Position numbers and translations under genes: made by a program
NCBI GenBank assembly: GCA_013396655.1
Contig: WBMV01006674.1
Span: forward strand, 558,224-622,223
Origin: Campylorhamphus procurvoides
Taxonomy: Eukaryota > Chordata > Aves > Passeriformes > Dendrocolaptidae
Reading direction: 5' to 3'
Length of the DNA stretch: 64,000 bases
In this document: positions 27,745-39,031 of the stretch, in pieces
Layout: each line of letters opens with the position of its first letter
How positions within the stretch are numbered: the first letter of the stretch is position 1
The notes under the pieces: model-generated
What the model saw: the letters and a program-made list of their open reading frames with translations, nothing else
What the model was told of the DNA's origin: nothing
Database searches by the model: none

Positions 27745-27985
27745 ATAGAATCACAGAATCACAGAATGTGCTGAGTTGGAAGGAACCCATCAGGATCATT
27801 GAATCCAACTCCTGGCCTCGCACAGGACATCCCCAAGAATCACACCACACGCCTGAGAGGGTTGTTCAAATGCTTCTTGAACTCTGTCAGGCTTGGAGCT
27901 GTGACCACATCCTTGTGGAACCTGTTCCAGTGCCCAACCATGGTCTGGGTGAAAAACCTGATACCTAACCTAAACATCCCCTGAC
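27745..27985 (-). mobile_element. CR1 LINE 3' fragment (~240 bp), antisense
   Basis: Doubled AGAATCACAGAATCACAG, then GAGTTGGAAGGAACCCATCA, CTTGAACTCTGTCAGGCTTG and CCTGTTCCAGTGCCCAACCA. This is the same subfamily type as the copies at 4721 and 57048. Confidence 0.95.
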
Positions 27986-30597
27986 TCATATGGTTATACA
28001 CACATCAACTTTAGAAGCAGCTTGCTTTTCTTCATTTCCCAATTAAAATGTTAAAATGCACTCTAGATCCCAAGAGGACTTCTTCATCATATTTTAATTT
28101 TTATGGCTCAAAAAGGTACTTACAGAGTATACTAAAATCAGTGGTAATTACAATAAGTCCTTGCAATCAAAGTCCCATCCATTTTCAGATGCATAACATC
28201 ATGTCTCTGATCTCACATGAAAATTAACACAGGACTAACAGTTCCAGGAAATACAAGGCTAATAGACAATGTTATCTGTTGCATTGTTCACACTCCCAAA
28301 TTAATTAGGTGTGGCAATTTTATGGAACTGTGGTTTGTCCTTGCACTTTTTTTTTTCCTTACACCTCCATACTTGATTATGCATCTTCTCTTAACTATGA
28401 CTATTAGTTAATCCCTGATAATTCTAAAACTTCTAAAAATTAAAAGTTCTGCAGTTTTACCTTCCTTCAAATGTAAGTATCTACTTCACAGTCACATATT
28501 CTTTCCCTGTGATCACTGTCTATAGAATGTTTTGATGGAAACAATGAGAAACTCAGTGAAGCACAATTTGAAGCACAATCAGTAAACATATTCCTTTGGA
28601 CAAGTCTACTTATTTTTTTATTATTATTTTTGACTCAAAAGCTCCTTGTTAGGAAACCACATTGATCCAAAAAATCTATCCAAAATGTATAGTAATAGAC
28701 TGGACAAAGAGCACAGGTGGATAATTCATTATGCTAGTCTCTGAGGAGAGCAAATCAATGCTTTTGTTCAGTTGTTCAGATAACTAAAACCACTGTGTGA
28801 ATTCATTCATTATTGATATGTTATTACTGCAGGTATAGCGGTTGGAGGTGAAGTCTGAACTGGCATTAAACTAACTAACTGAAGATGTCTGTGGCCTCAC
28901 AGAGGATAATTTATACTTTTCTCAAAGGTCCTCAGTACTGACAAACTTAAAGTCAAGATCTGATCTTTGAAACAGTCAAAATAAATAAAGTCACGGTAAC
29001 AGAGGGAAATAAGTTTCAGATTTCATGGGTATCCAAAAGTGATCATAGACTGAAGGTCTGATTTATAACTACTTTTAAACTGCTTCCCTGCCTAAAAAAG
29101 CGGGGACCCTTTCCTCCAAAGCACAGCCCCCTTCCCCAAAGAGCAAACAGGTTTGTTTTTCTTAGCTTTTGCAGTAATTATTTTTAAAGAGGCTACATGG
29201 ACTTACAGAATTCCACAGACTACAGGTGGAAACTCACTGGACTGAGCAGACCCTCCATCTGAATTTCAATGCAGCCCAAGGAGAATTTTGGCAAAGCTTG
29301 AGCCTGTTCTCCCTGTTGTCAACTGCAACTGAATCTTTAAAAATCTAGAAAGAAATAAAGTATTTTTAAAGGCCAAGTTGATTTCAGTATTTGGAAAGAC
29401 AGTACTTGTACAGTCTACAAAAAGTAATCCATTACACTATACTAGAATGTAAAATGAGTCTTGTAGGGAAGTGCAATTCTGCAGTACAGGGTAGTACAGC
29501 AGAAGAATACTGAACTATACACAGCTGTGCATCCACAGTAGGGCTTTGCAGCTCACCTGAAATATTATTGGAGACGGCATGGCTCTCCTGGAACAAAATG
29601 AACTGTACTTCTGAGTAATACATATAGTTCTTAGAAAGCACTCCATCACATTTCTTATTGGTAAACAATGCAGCTCTTTGCCCAATAAACAAACTGTTAA
29701 ACGATCAAATTCCTCAAATAGCAAGTTCTGCCATGGAAACTGCATGGAATATAACCAATGGGTTTTTTGAAAAGTGGAAGGATTCTTTCCCCTCTAGATG
29801 CAAAATGCCACTCAAAAAGCAAATCTGAATGATGGCAAAACCCCTGTCTTCTGAGAATTCACAACACATATTACAACATTACCTTTAAGTTGTGCTGAAG
29901 TGCAAGGCACAAGTTAAACCCAAAGTGGAGAAAAGGTTGAATGCATCTTCTGGAGCTGTCCTAAGAAAGTTCTCTGTACTTGGAATATTCTCTGAAAGAA
30001 ACTGGAGTTTCATGCGGTGTGCAAACATGACTGAACTACGTTTAATGGTGGAATAACTGATATAGCTGATCACCCTGCAAACTGAGAGTGTGACATTCCC
30101 CAGAGCCATCAAGTCAATACAAGAACAGCAGAGCAACACATTTCATGTAACAAAAATGTGCATAAACATGATATCTCATATAATAAAATATATGTTTTGT
30201 AATCTCACTGTGAAATAAAGTAGCTGACCAACAAACCTCCCAATGTAAGGCTGGGTGTGAAAAATACTGCAGCAAACTGAAATTTCATGGGAAATGTAGG
30301 TAGCAACCCAAATGTTAAGTACCCAAGATGAAATTTATCCCTGACATGACATTAGTCCAATGACTAATATCCAGAATACAGCTAAAAAGCATAAAACTGA
30401 GCTGTGTAACCCAAACACAGATTGAGCTGTGCCAGCATGGTATGGTCACTTGCCACACACCCCTGCAGTCACTACAGACAGGACTTCTACCTGTTAGGGT
30501 TGGCTCTGGTACTGAAGCAAATAGCCACTCTTATTCTGGTCATGGGACAGCATCTTAATTATTTGAGAAACTCGGCATGACCAAGTAATTTGTGCTT
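27986..30597. other. AT-rich intergenic DNA, no gene seen
   Basis: No repeat or exon was recognised. Two overlapping open frames on the minus strand at 29432-29745 look like chance. Confidence 0.5.
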
Positions 30598-31087
30598 GTG
30601 GTCCAGAAGGCTAATCTTATCCTAGACTGCACCAACAACACAGACCTGCTGGAGTGAGTCCAGAGAAGCACCATGAAGATGAGCTGGAGCACCTCTCCTT
30701 TGAAGACAGGTTGAAAGCCTTGGGGCTGTTCAGCCTGGAGAAGAAAAGGCTCTGGAGAGACCTTATAGCACCAGTACCTAAAAGGGGCTGACAAGAAAGA
30801 TGAAGAGGCACTTTTTACAAGGGCATATAGTGATAGGACTTCAAACTGAAAGAAGGAAGGTTTAGATTAAATATGAGAAAAAAATTTCTTCACTATGATG
30901 ACATTCAGACACTGGAACAGGTTGCCCAGAGAAGATGTGGATGCTCCATCCCCGGAAATGCTCACGGTCAGGTTGGATGGGGCTTTGAGCAACCTGGTCT
31001 AGTGAAAGGTGACCCTTATCCTGGTGGGAGATTGGAACTAGATGATCTTTAAGGTCCTTTGCAACACAAACTTGTATAGTTCTATGA
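30598..31087 (+). mobile_element. CR1 LINE 3' fragment (~490 bp), sense
   Basis: It reads in CR1 sense order: AGAAGGCTAAT near 30607, GAGTCCAGAGAAGCACC near 30655, CAGCCTGGAGAAGAAAAGGC near 30731, AGGTTTAGATTAAATATGAG near 30859, TTTCTTCACTATGATGAC near 30886, GGAACAGGTTGCCCAGAGAA near 30916, AACTAGATGATCTTTAAGGT near 31036, ending in the ATTCTATGA-type terminus. It is one of only two CR1 copies on the + strand. A segment normally present around 30640 appears deleted. Confidence 0.95.
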
Positions 31088-31918
31088 AGTGTCCTGTGCA
31101 AAGCTTAGACATGCTACTCTGGCAGCCAGTGAGTGCATTCAGAGTTGTGCTGGGTTTACCCCCATTGCAATAATTCTCTGACCCTTGTAGCATCAATTCT
31201 TGAGGGAAACCAAAGGGTTATAGAAGTCAAGAGAGTAATGTATCACATTCGTTATCTCATCTAACCTCCTGAATACCTCAGCCATTCTATTTTCTTCAGA
31301 AATTAGACCAAAACAAGCTATTTAGAAAGACCTCTGATTTTTGTTAAGATTTCAAGCAACCGTGAGTAATTGGTCCCTATGTTATCCTTATTGTTAGAAT
31401 AGCACAGCTTACTCAAGATTGCATTTGTTAAACTTCCAGTCATGGAATCTCTTTATGTCATAAGACTATAAATTTTAAGACTATAAATCCATCCACTATC
31501 ATGCCTCTTCCTACACACAGTGATTTGTTTTCTCCTTACCCTTTTCGTTGATAAACTTTGTCTGAAGTCCTTAGCTGATTTTCTATCTCGAAAGGCAAGC
31601 ATCAAATCTGGACACAGTATTTCAGTCAGTTGTTATGGATGCTAAGTACACTGGAAAGATCATTTTCCTATTTGTATTTGCCATTCCTCAGTTATATATT
31701 CGAGGATTGCATTAGCCCTTTTGGTAACAACAAACCAAGAACTTACACTGAACCTGCTACAGAAGAACATCCCTCCCCAAAACAATCTCCAGTTCTAGAA
31801 GTAACCATTGTGTCCTTCATTTCCTGCTTGCAGCAGCATTGAAACACTTTTTTTTTTTTAATCTAACAATTGAATCCAGATATTCAGAATTCTTAGTAAT
31901 AATCTGGACAGTTTACTA

Positions 31919-32070
31919 CAGAACCATAGAATAATTTAGGTTTAAAAAGATCTGAAAAATATCCAGTCTAATTTCTTGCTCAAAGCTGGTCTAGTGTCAC
32001 AGTGAGTTGCCCAGGTCCTTTCTCAGTCAAGTTAATTTCCCAGCCTCTCTTGACATTTCAAGGTTTACCT
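31919..32070 (-). mobile_element. Decayed CR1 3' end fragment, antisense
   Basis: CAGAACCATAGAATAATTTAG, CTTGCTCAAAGCTGGTCTAG and GAGTTGCCCAGGTCCTTTC match the antisense CR1 3' region with high divergence. The far boundary is uncertain. Confidence 0.7.
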
Positions 32071-33829
32071 GCTTTCATGGTGATTTTTAAAATATATGAT
32101 CTGTATTATCTACAAGCATAGCCGTGGAAGCCTTTACGTCCACACTTTAGGTGTTTGAACAAAATACTGAATTTTATTTAAAAATCTAGACAGAAAAAGT
32201 CTACAAGCATCTTATTAGCAATAGCCTTGTTCACTGGCACCTGACCACTACCTGACAGAGATGTGTCAGTAAACCAGTTTATAGTCCACATAAAAGACAT
32301 AACTGTCTAATTTCATTGGTTCAGTAAACAACATATGATATTAACAGCTCCAATACAGCCCAAGGAACCAAGAAGAAGACTGAGAGTCAGACCAATTGAT
32401 TATGTCCAAAAAGATACACAGACAGAAGGCTGGCTAGCATTCATTCTTTTTGACTGCTAACTTTTGCTATTAGAGTCCATTGTTTCTCCTGGGAGTTGGC
32501 AATGCAAGAGCTGCTGCACAGCCGCCTGCTTCAGTCCACCACCTTTCTCCAGTTGCGGAATTCAGCTGTACAACTTTGGCAATTTTTCCAGTTCAGCTGC
32601 TTAAAGTATTCCTCAGCTAGGTCTTTAGCATTCTTGAGAATTAACTACGCAGCTATGTGGATTAGAAAATATTTAATTTCAGTAAATGCTGCTTTTCATC
32701 TTCCCGGACTGCAGCTAGTGCTTCCATTCAAGTCCCTCATCCAAGTGCCTATTAGTCCTTGTCTAACCAGTGGTACATGAAAACCATAAACTCAGAAGAA
32801 GCTTATTGCTTTCCACTGGCACCCTGCTCAAGCCCAAACACTGATTTTTTCTAAAGTCATAAGTTTGTAAGAAGTTATATATTTGCCATTAATGCTACAT
32901 ATTTATTGGCAGAAAACTTACTCTTATAACAGTATTTTGCTTAAAAATCTCTGTTTGCAAGATGGCACTTTAAGAAAGCAAGTCTGGGAGTTATGAAGTC
33001 CTATATGGAAAGCCAACTGCTCTTAATATTAAAGACTTGTATCTGCAACAATTTTTTTTCAAGTGTCATAACAGTTTGAGTGTCATCACATTAGGTTGTT
33101 AGGAGTTCTAAATGTGTATTTATTCTCCATTCGGGACTATAAATCCAAAATATAATAATGTGACTACTTAAGAGGAGCTATTACACTTTATGTCAACCCA
33201 GCTGCTATGCAAGTACATAAATTTTGCATAATAAAAGTCCATATGTTAATTTTGATTTTAAAAACTGTTTGCCAGGAACTGATTCCTCTTTGATATTTTA
33301 ATTGAAACATTTTCTTGCCAAGATAACCAAATAGGCTACTGTTTATTGTTTATTAATTAGTTTGTGTTTAATTCAGTTTATCAGAAGTGAGTGGTGCATA
33401 TATATTTAAATTTCTCTAATTTTAAAACAACCAAATGTATTTTTAATCCGCTCTGAAAATTTTTAATGGGAAATTTTCCACAGCTTCCCTAATTATCTGT
33501 AGTACTGCTTAAATAGCCTTGCAGCTGAAAGCTTTTATTGATGTGCAGCCCGAAACTGCTGTACTTTCAAGTTCTCTGTGATATGTGAAAAGCCAGTGGG
33601 GGTGAGGAAAAGAATGCCACCTTCCCCTTTGGAGTGACACTCCACCCTATCCCAGTGCTCCTCAGGCAAACACAAGACCACAGGTGCTTCATAGGGCACT
33701 AGTTTAAGAGGACATCATTCTTCACTCAGCCGTTTATTTCTCTACACCAATATCCACCACGGAGAAGGCAGAATAACTCAGTGGGGCTCTGCCACACCTT
33801 TCTAGGATAGCAGCCGACCACGTTCCTTT
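32071..33829. other. AT-rich DNA just upstream of the CpG island
   Basis: No repeat was recognised. The stretch from about 33240 to 33560 is repeat-free and rich in TAAT-type homeodomain core sites, so it could hold upstream regulatory elements. That is inference only. Confidence 0.35.
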
Positions 33830-34233
33830 CTCCTCATGGGGACAAGGCCAGGCGACCACAAAGCTGCCGGCGACCCTCGCAGAGCTCCAGTGTGAAATTC
33901 CACCTTCGGGGATGGTTTTCAGCGAAGGTCTCTGCGCCCACACAAGAGTTGCTGCCCCGTGCCCGTGCCCGGCCTCGCTCCCTGTAGCTGCGGGCTCAGC
34001 CCCTCTCGGTGCAGGAGCACGGCCGACCGCACGCAGCACTTGGCAAAGCGCCGATGGCCGGGCTTGGTCCATCCGGCAGGGCCGCTACGTGGTGTGTCCC
34101 TTAATCCGCGGCCCTGCATCACGCCAGGTCCCGCCTCTCCCGGCCCCGCACACGGATCTTCCTGCCCCGCAGCAGGGCCCTATGCAGGGACCGGACCCCG
34201 GGACCCCACAGCCCAGAGCCCGGCCCGGCACGT

Positions 34234-34255
34234 CCCGCCCCACCGCCCCCGGCCC
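34234..34255 (-). other. Canonical G-quadruplex motif, left of the gap
   Basis: On the + strand there are four C runs: CCC 34234-34236, CCCC 34238-34241, CCCCC 34246-34250 and CCC 34253-34255. They are separated by spacers of 1, 4 and 2 bases. The minus strand therefore fits the G3+N1-7 rule exactly. It sits 19 bases from the N gap. Folding in vivo is inferred, not shown. Confidence 0.75.
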
Positions 34256-34273
34256 AGGCGAGGCCGGCCCGCC

Positions 34274-34547
34274 NNNNNNNNNNNNNNNNNNNNNNNNNNN
34301 NNNNNNNNNNNNNNNNNNNNNNNNNNNNNNNNNNNNNNNNNNNNNNNNNNNNNNNNNNNNNNNNNNNNNNNNNNNNNNNNNNNNNNNNNNNNNNNNNNNN
34401 NNNNNNNNNNNNNNNNNNNNNNNNNNNNNNNNNNNNNNNNNNNNNNNNNNNNNNNNNNNNNNNNNNNNNNNNNNNNNNNNNNNNNNNNNNNNNNNNNNNN
34501 NNNNNNNNNNNNNNNNNNNNNNNNNNNNNNNNNNNNNNNNNNNNNNN
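34274..34547. other. Assembly gap (274 N) in the CpG island core
   Basis: A run of N lies between GC-rich flanks ending GGCCCGCC on the left and starting GAGGCCGGCG on the right. Open frames that appear to cross this block simply read N as unknown residues and have no coding value. GC-rich, quadruplex-prone first exons are a known drop-out class in short-read bird assemblies, so missing sequence here may include the LIN7A start codon. Confidence 0.97.
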
Positions 34548-34573
34548 GAGGCCGGCGCTCCGCTGCGGTGCCG

Positions 34574-34608
34574 CCCCCGCCCTGCCGGGCTCCCCCGGGG
34601 CCGCCCCC
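34574..34608 (-). other. Near-canonical G-quadruplex motif, right of the gap
   Basis: C runs at 34574-34578, 34580-34582, 34592-34596 and 34604-34608 give four G runs on the minus strand, with spacers of 1, 9 and 7 bases. One loop is longer than the standard limit, so stability is less certain than for the left-hand motif. It begins 26 bases after the gap. Confidence 0.5.
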
Positions 34609-37600
34609 TCCGCGGCTCGGCGCACACGGCCCCGCAACGCGGCCCGCAGGGGGCTCGGCCGGGGGTGCTCGGTGCCGGAGCAGCGAGTCGGCAGCACCAA
34701 TTTCTTGTCGTTTGCCGGCAAAATGCGGCTTTTTGGCGGGCTTGCGCAGGGGTGTGGGATGTGCGGGGAAGAGATCGTGACTGTAACTTCGGTAATGATG
34801 TTACCCTACAAAAGAGCGACGCTGCGTATTGCCACAGACAGCTACTCGGTCTAGGTAGGGAGAACGCTTGGTGTTTGGGTAGCCTTGAGGCTGTGTCAGT
34901 AACCTTATACGGGTAGTGTACGAGGGTGCTGAAATCTTTGAGTTAACGTTACGATTCAACTTTTGCCTCCGGGCTGTAAAAACTGGACCTCTCCCTTGCA
35001 GTGGATTTGTTCCCATAACAAGGCTCAGCAGAAACGTCATTAGATTTCTGTGGGTTCTGGGGGAGAGTAACTTACCATTCTGATTTGTTTTGTTCCTACC
35101 GCTCCACTGGGTGGAGAGGTCCAGCAGCTCCCAGCACAGCATCCTGAATTGCCGCGGTATCCTTCCTCCTCACTTGCATCCAGAGACTCCAAGAGGCTCC
35201 CAGCCCCTATAAATCTTGTACTCTTGAAAGCATAATTGAGGCCATTGAGGTTTTTTCCAGGGGATTAAGATGGCTTTTTGAAGTAAGATAGAGAGGTTTT
35301 TTGCTGTAAATCCTGTGCAAGAAAGAACACAAACTCAGTTTCAAAATGATAAAGGAGAGGTAGACACTTTTCTAGAACCCAGCTGAGAACAAAACAACCC
35401 ACAAAGTACTGTAAATACAGTTTGCTGAGCTTAAATTCCAGCATTGGTAGAAAGGGAGAATCTAAAATTATTTTTATTGAAATAGCAAAGTGCTAGCTTG
35501 TGCTTTAAATTAAACTGCTTAGAAATCCACTGTGTAATCTACAGTTTCACCCTAATACTGTTTTCAGTAAGCAGGACAAATCTATTTTCTGGCAAAGGGT
35601 TGAACAGATGGCAATGCATTAGCAAACCTGGCTTTTCAAAGGAAAGTGTTGCTATTTCAGAATTATACATCCTTTTCATTACTAAACCTATGCTTTAAAA
35701 ATTCCACAATACACAAAAATGAAAATTAGTCCTAATTTAAATATAAACATCTGTTGTGTGTGTCCAGGACATGCCTAACCATTTGGCAGGGATGCCAACA
35801 TTGCAGTCGCCTTGGTTGTCAGCCAGGGTTGATATGAGTGTGAGTGAGATAAAACATCACAGAATGGTAGGATGTGATGTGCAAAATGAAAATACAGGCA
35901 AGAAGAAATAGAATTAAATACCACACCTGACTTGCGGAAGGCTGTTCTGTCAGAGGCATACACTTCAACACCTGTAACGTTGCTATTACGTCAACTGTTG
36001 AGGGTGGGATGAAGCAACTCCAGAAATGACTAGACCAAGCTCAGTGATTCCAGGTATTTCCTCTGAAGTCTTTCTTTCACAGCCATGGGAGAAGGAAAGT
36101 TCTACATGGTGAGACTTTTCAGATTCCTGTTGCTTTTGTTCAAACAGATGAGCTATGTTTGCCATCACTATGCTTTGCACAACTCTGCTGTGATCTAGGC
36201 ACAGCCCTGAAAAGTCTTGTACAGTCATATCCATTTTGACATGTCGCACCCAGAGCTCAGCATAGAAAGAAAACAGTGAGCATTTTGGGAGAGGTGGTAT
36301 TGTTAGCCTTTTGTTGCTGGAGGAGTTGCTGTTTGATCTCTGTCCATGAAGTGTTCTGCATTCTCCCTTGTTAAGGGTCATAGAAACGGTAAAACATCAT
36401 ATGGACGCATAGGTTAGAAATAGGTTAGAATTACCCTCTGACATGGTCTCCTCCTGGACAAAACATATTCACTGTATTCTAGTACATAGATGGGAGTTTT
36501 CTTAAAGCCTGACGTAAATGGCATTCAAAACCTGTATAGTAAAATGAATTACCATTTAAAGTTGAAGGGCATGTTGTGTGAATGATTGAAAGCCTATTAC
36601 ATTCTGGAAGATTACTTCAGTCCAAAGCACAGGAATTAATTTCCTTAATTCCTATCATCATGTGCCTTTCTACCTGCACAAATGTGTGCAAGTTCCATTA
36701 GGGCTTTTTAATATGTAGAACGAGTTCACAAAATAATGGAAATTTTAATCACTTACAATTTAATCTCAAAGGCTTTTGCCTGACCTTTGTGTGGTGCTCG
36801 GGTGGGAGGAGGGGAAGAAATCAACTGTTTCAGGGAGGAAACATAAAGTAGTGCAGCTTCCAGTGGTACCACTTAGGGGAGGGTGGCCCCAGTGTTGGGG
36901 AGGTCTGAGAGGGGAAAGTGCCTGCCTGCTGGGTATCTTCCAACAGCCGAGTAAGTCTTCTCCGTAAGAAAGTGCACCCTTCCTACCTTTATTGCAAATG
37001 TCTTACATGCCGAATCAATACCATCCCATCAGTAATCTCCAGTGTTCATCAGAGTTAACAGGGGGGAATTTTTTAGGCCAATTCAAAGCTTAAACTCTGA
37101 AGTTGTAGAGAGCTATATCTTCTTCCAGGTTGAGACAGAAAGTTCCATGTCTTTCATAAAAGGAAAAGGGAAAAAAACCCAAACAAAAAACATGAAGATG
37201 GGATTTTTTTTCTATTTTTTTTTCCCTCTTTTCCATTTTATGTTCAAGGTTAGGGATTTTTAAGTACATTCCCAGCTTAATTAACTCTATTAAAAAAAAC
37301 AGACTCTTCAATCCAAAACAGAAACACTTAAAAATACCTGTACAGTTGTTTTTTACTTCTTTCACAGGTATGTCTTTAGTAAGAACTTTGTTGACACTCT
37401 GGTTCAGTTAGTTGGCATTTTCCAACAGTATTTATTTGTATTGGCATACCACTCATCACATCTTGTTGCCTTTGCCGCTCCTCATAATGTCCTTTGTCTT
37501 CCACAGGGGCATTGCCTCACCTACTCCATGACCAGCAGTTGCTGCCTTCCCCTTTATTATTCAGATATCCAGGTCTCCCTTGCATGCTGCCTTCTGTTGC

Positions 37601-39012
37601 CTTGCTTTTCTCAAAGCTCTGCTGCAGTTAACTCCATTGCGCTATGCGTTGCCTGTAATCTCTATCCATTTTCACTGTTCAGCAACTCAATTTCCTCCTC
37701 TAATCCTCTGTTCTACTGTCATGTGACTGTCAGCACCTCACCAGCTTGACGTTGTCCCAAATGCTGCATACACATCCAGCAACAGTGTTCTGCTTTTCTC
37801 CAAGTGCAGTGTCATCTCCCCCAGCCAGCTGAGTTTCCTCCTGGTTGGCTGAGGACCTCCTGTGACTTCCTGTGTGCTGCAGGTACATGTTATAAGCAAT
37901 GAGAAATTAAAGGAAGCTTGTTGTGGGTGGGGTCAATTAAAGAATGATAGCACAGTCTGATGGAAGCATTTTCTACAAGTACCATTACACTCCCAGAAAT
38001 ATGTTCAGAGGGAATAGATTTCTGTGCCGCCCTTGGCACATATTTTAGGAGTGGTCATATGGAAGCCTGCAAATTGAAGAAGTCATCTTTCTAGCTGGAC
38101 ACTGTAGATTTTCCTCTCAATCTGAACTTTTTTTTTTTTGGCTAAATGTCTGACAAATTTTTCATAACCCTTATCATTCTTAGAATTTGACTTGTGTTCT
38201 ATCTTTCAAGATGAAAATCTCCTTTGAAAGAAAATTGACCGTGTATTTTCTCAGATTGCTGCAAAACCTCAGTCCCAGTTCCTCTGCATAGGATCATGAA
38301 AGTGGCAACTTTAAAAGGGCACTTTTCAAAAGTTATTCTTGTTTCTGAAGATATACAGTTAACCTGTGCAAGGACCATCTCATGATTAAGAATAAGGGAG
38401 TGTCTTTTCATATGAATCAGGGCTTTCAGCAGCCTTTTGTTAATAATCTATGTCCTACTATGTTTTTCCCTATATAGTTGCTATTCATGTCACTGATGGT
38501 TTCACTTCTTCATGTGACTGAGGATGAAAGAAGAAATTTGAATAGACTGAATATACAGTGCTGATATTTTAATCCCTGTGAAGTTTCATAACAAGGTCAT
38601 AGCTATTGGCTATTGACAAGCAAATTTCTCTTGCTTTCAAATACATCCTTGGAAACTGGAAAGACTTCTTGCTGTTGGGCTATAATGCATAACAGTTCTG
38701 TTGGTTTTTATGAATTCAAGCAAATATTTTTCTAGTGGAGTGGGTGTCCCAAAACTTCCTGAAAATACTGTATAAAGCCCTGTGTTCAGTGATGATAAAT
38801 AAGAATATGAATGGGCTTGGAATTTCCATCAGCTGTTGGAGATGTTACATAAAATCTGTTAGATGTGGTACCAGATGACACCTGACCACTAACATATATG
38901 GGTCCTTGTTAGAGTACTCCTCCTTCCTTCCCCCTCATCTCTTCCTGTCATTTTTCTTCTCACTACATCATCATAGCCTACATAAATGGAGACTTTTTCC
39001 CCATCTGTGCCC

Positions 39013-39031
39013 ATATATATATATATATATA
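39013..39031. repeat. (AT)n microsatellite
   Basis: Nine and a half uninterrupted AT units in the inferred LIN7A intron 1. Likely length-polymorphic. Confidence 0.95.

Larger units (their letters stand above)
33830..34840 (+). promoter_or_regulatory. LIN7A: CpG island, probable LIN7A promoter and first-exon region, with assembly gap
   Basis: Composition changes abruptly from AT-rich to GC- and CpG-dense at about 33.83 kb and back at about 34.84 kb. No other such block exists in the window. GC boxes of the CCGCCCC type occur near 34237-34241 and 34601-34608. Islands of this kind normally mark vertebrate promoters. The nearest coding exon is LIN7A about 18.5 kb downstream, so assignment as its promoter is an inference from position. 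I looked for the first LIN7A coding exon, expected to end in the equivalent of VVQPLTLDR followed by a split G, in the visible flanks and did not see it; the N run is long enough to contain it. An alternative is a bidirectional or unrelated transcript start. Strand is assigned from the LIN7A exon. Confidence 0.72.

Noticed and set aside
1..33829. ACSS3 exons, expected from the vertebrate gene order next to LIN7A
   Set aside because: I compared the open frames with what I know of ACSS3 and saw no match; the gene probably lies outside the window.
33912..34916. Open frames of 180-334 codons in several frames over the CpG island
   Set aside because: They cross the 274-bp N run, read as unknown residues, and the visible ends are low-complexity Pro/Arg/Gly/Ala sequence typical of GC-rich noncoding DNA. 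None resembles the LIN7A start.
35866..35885. CACAGAATGGTAGG as a CR1 terminus
   Set aside because: Only about 14 matching bases and no downstream CR1 sequence; too short to support.
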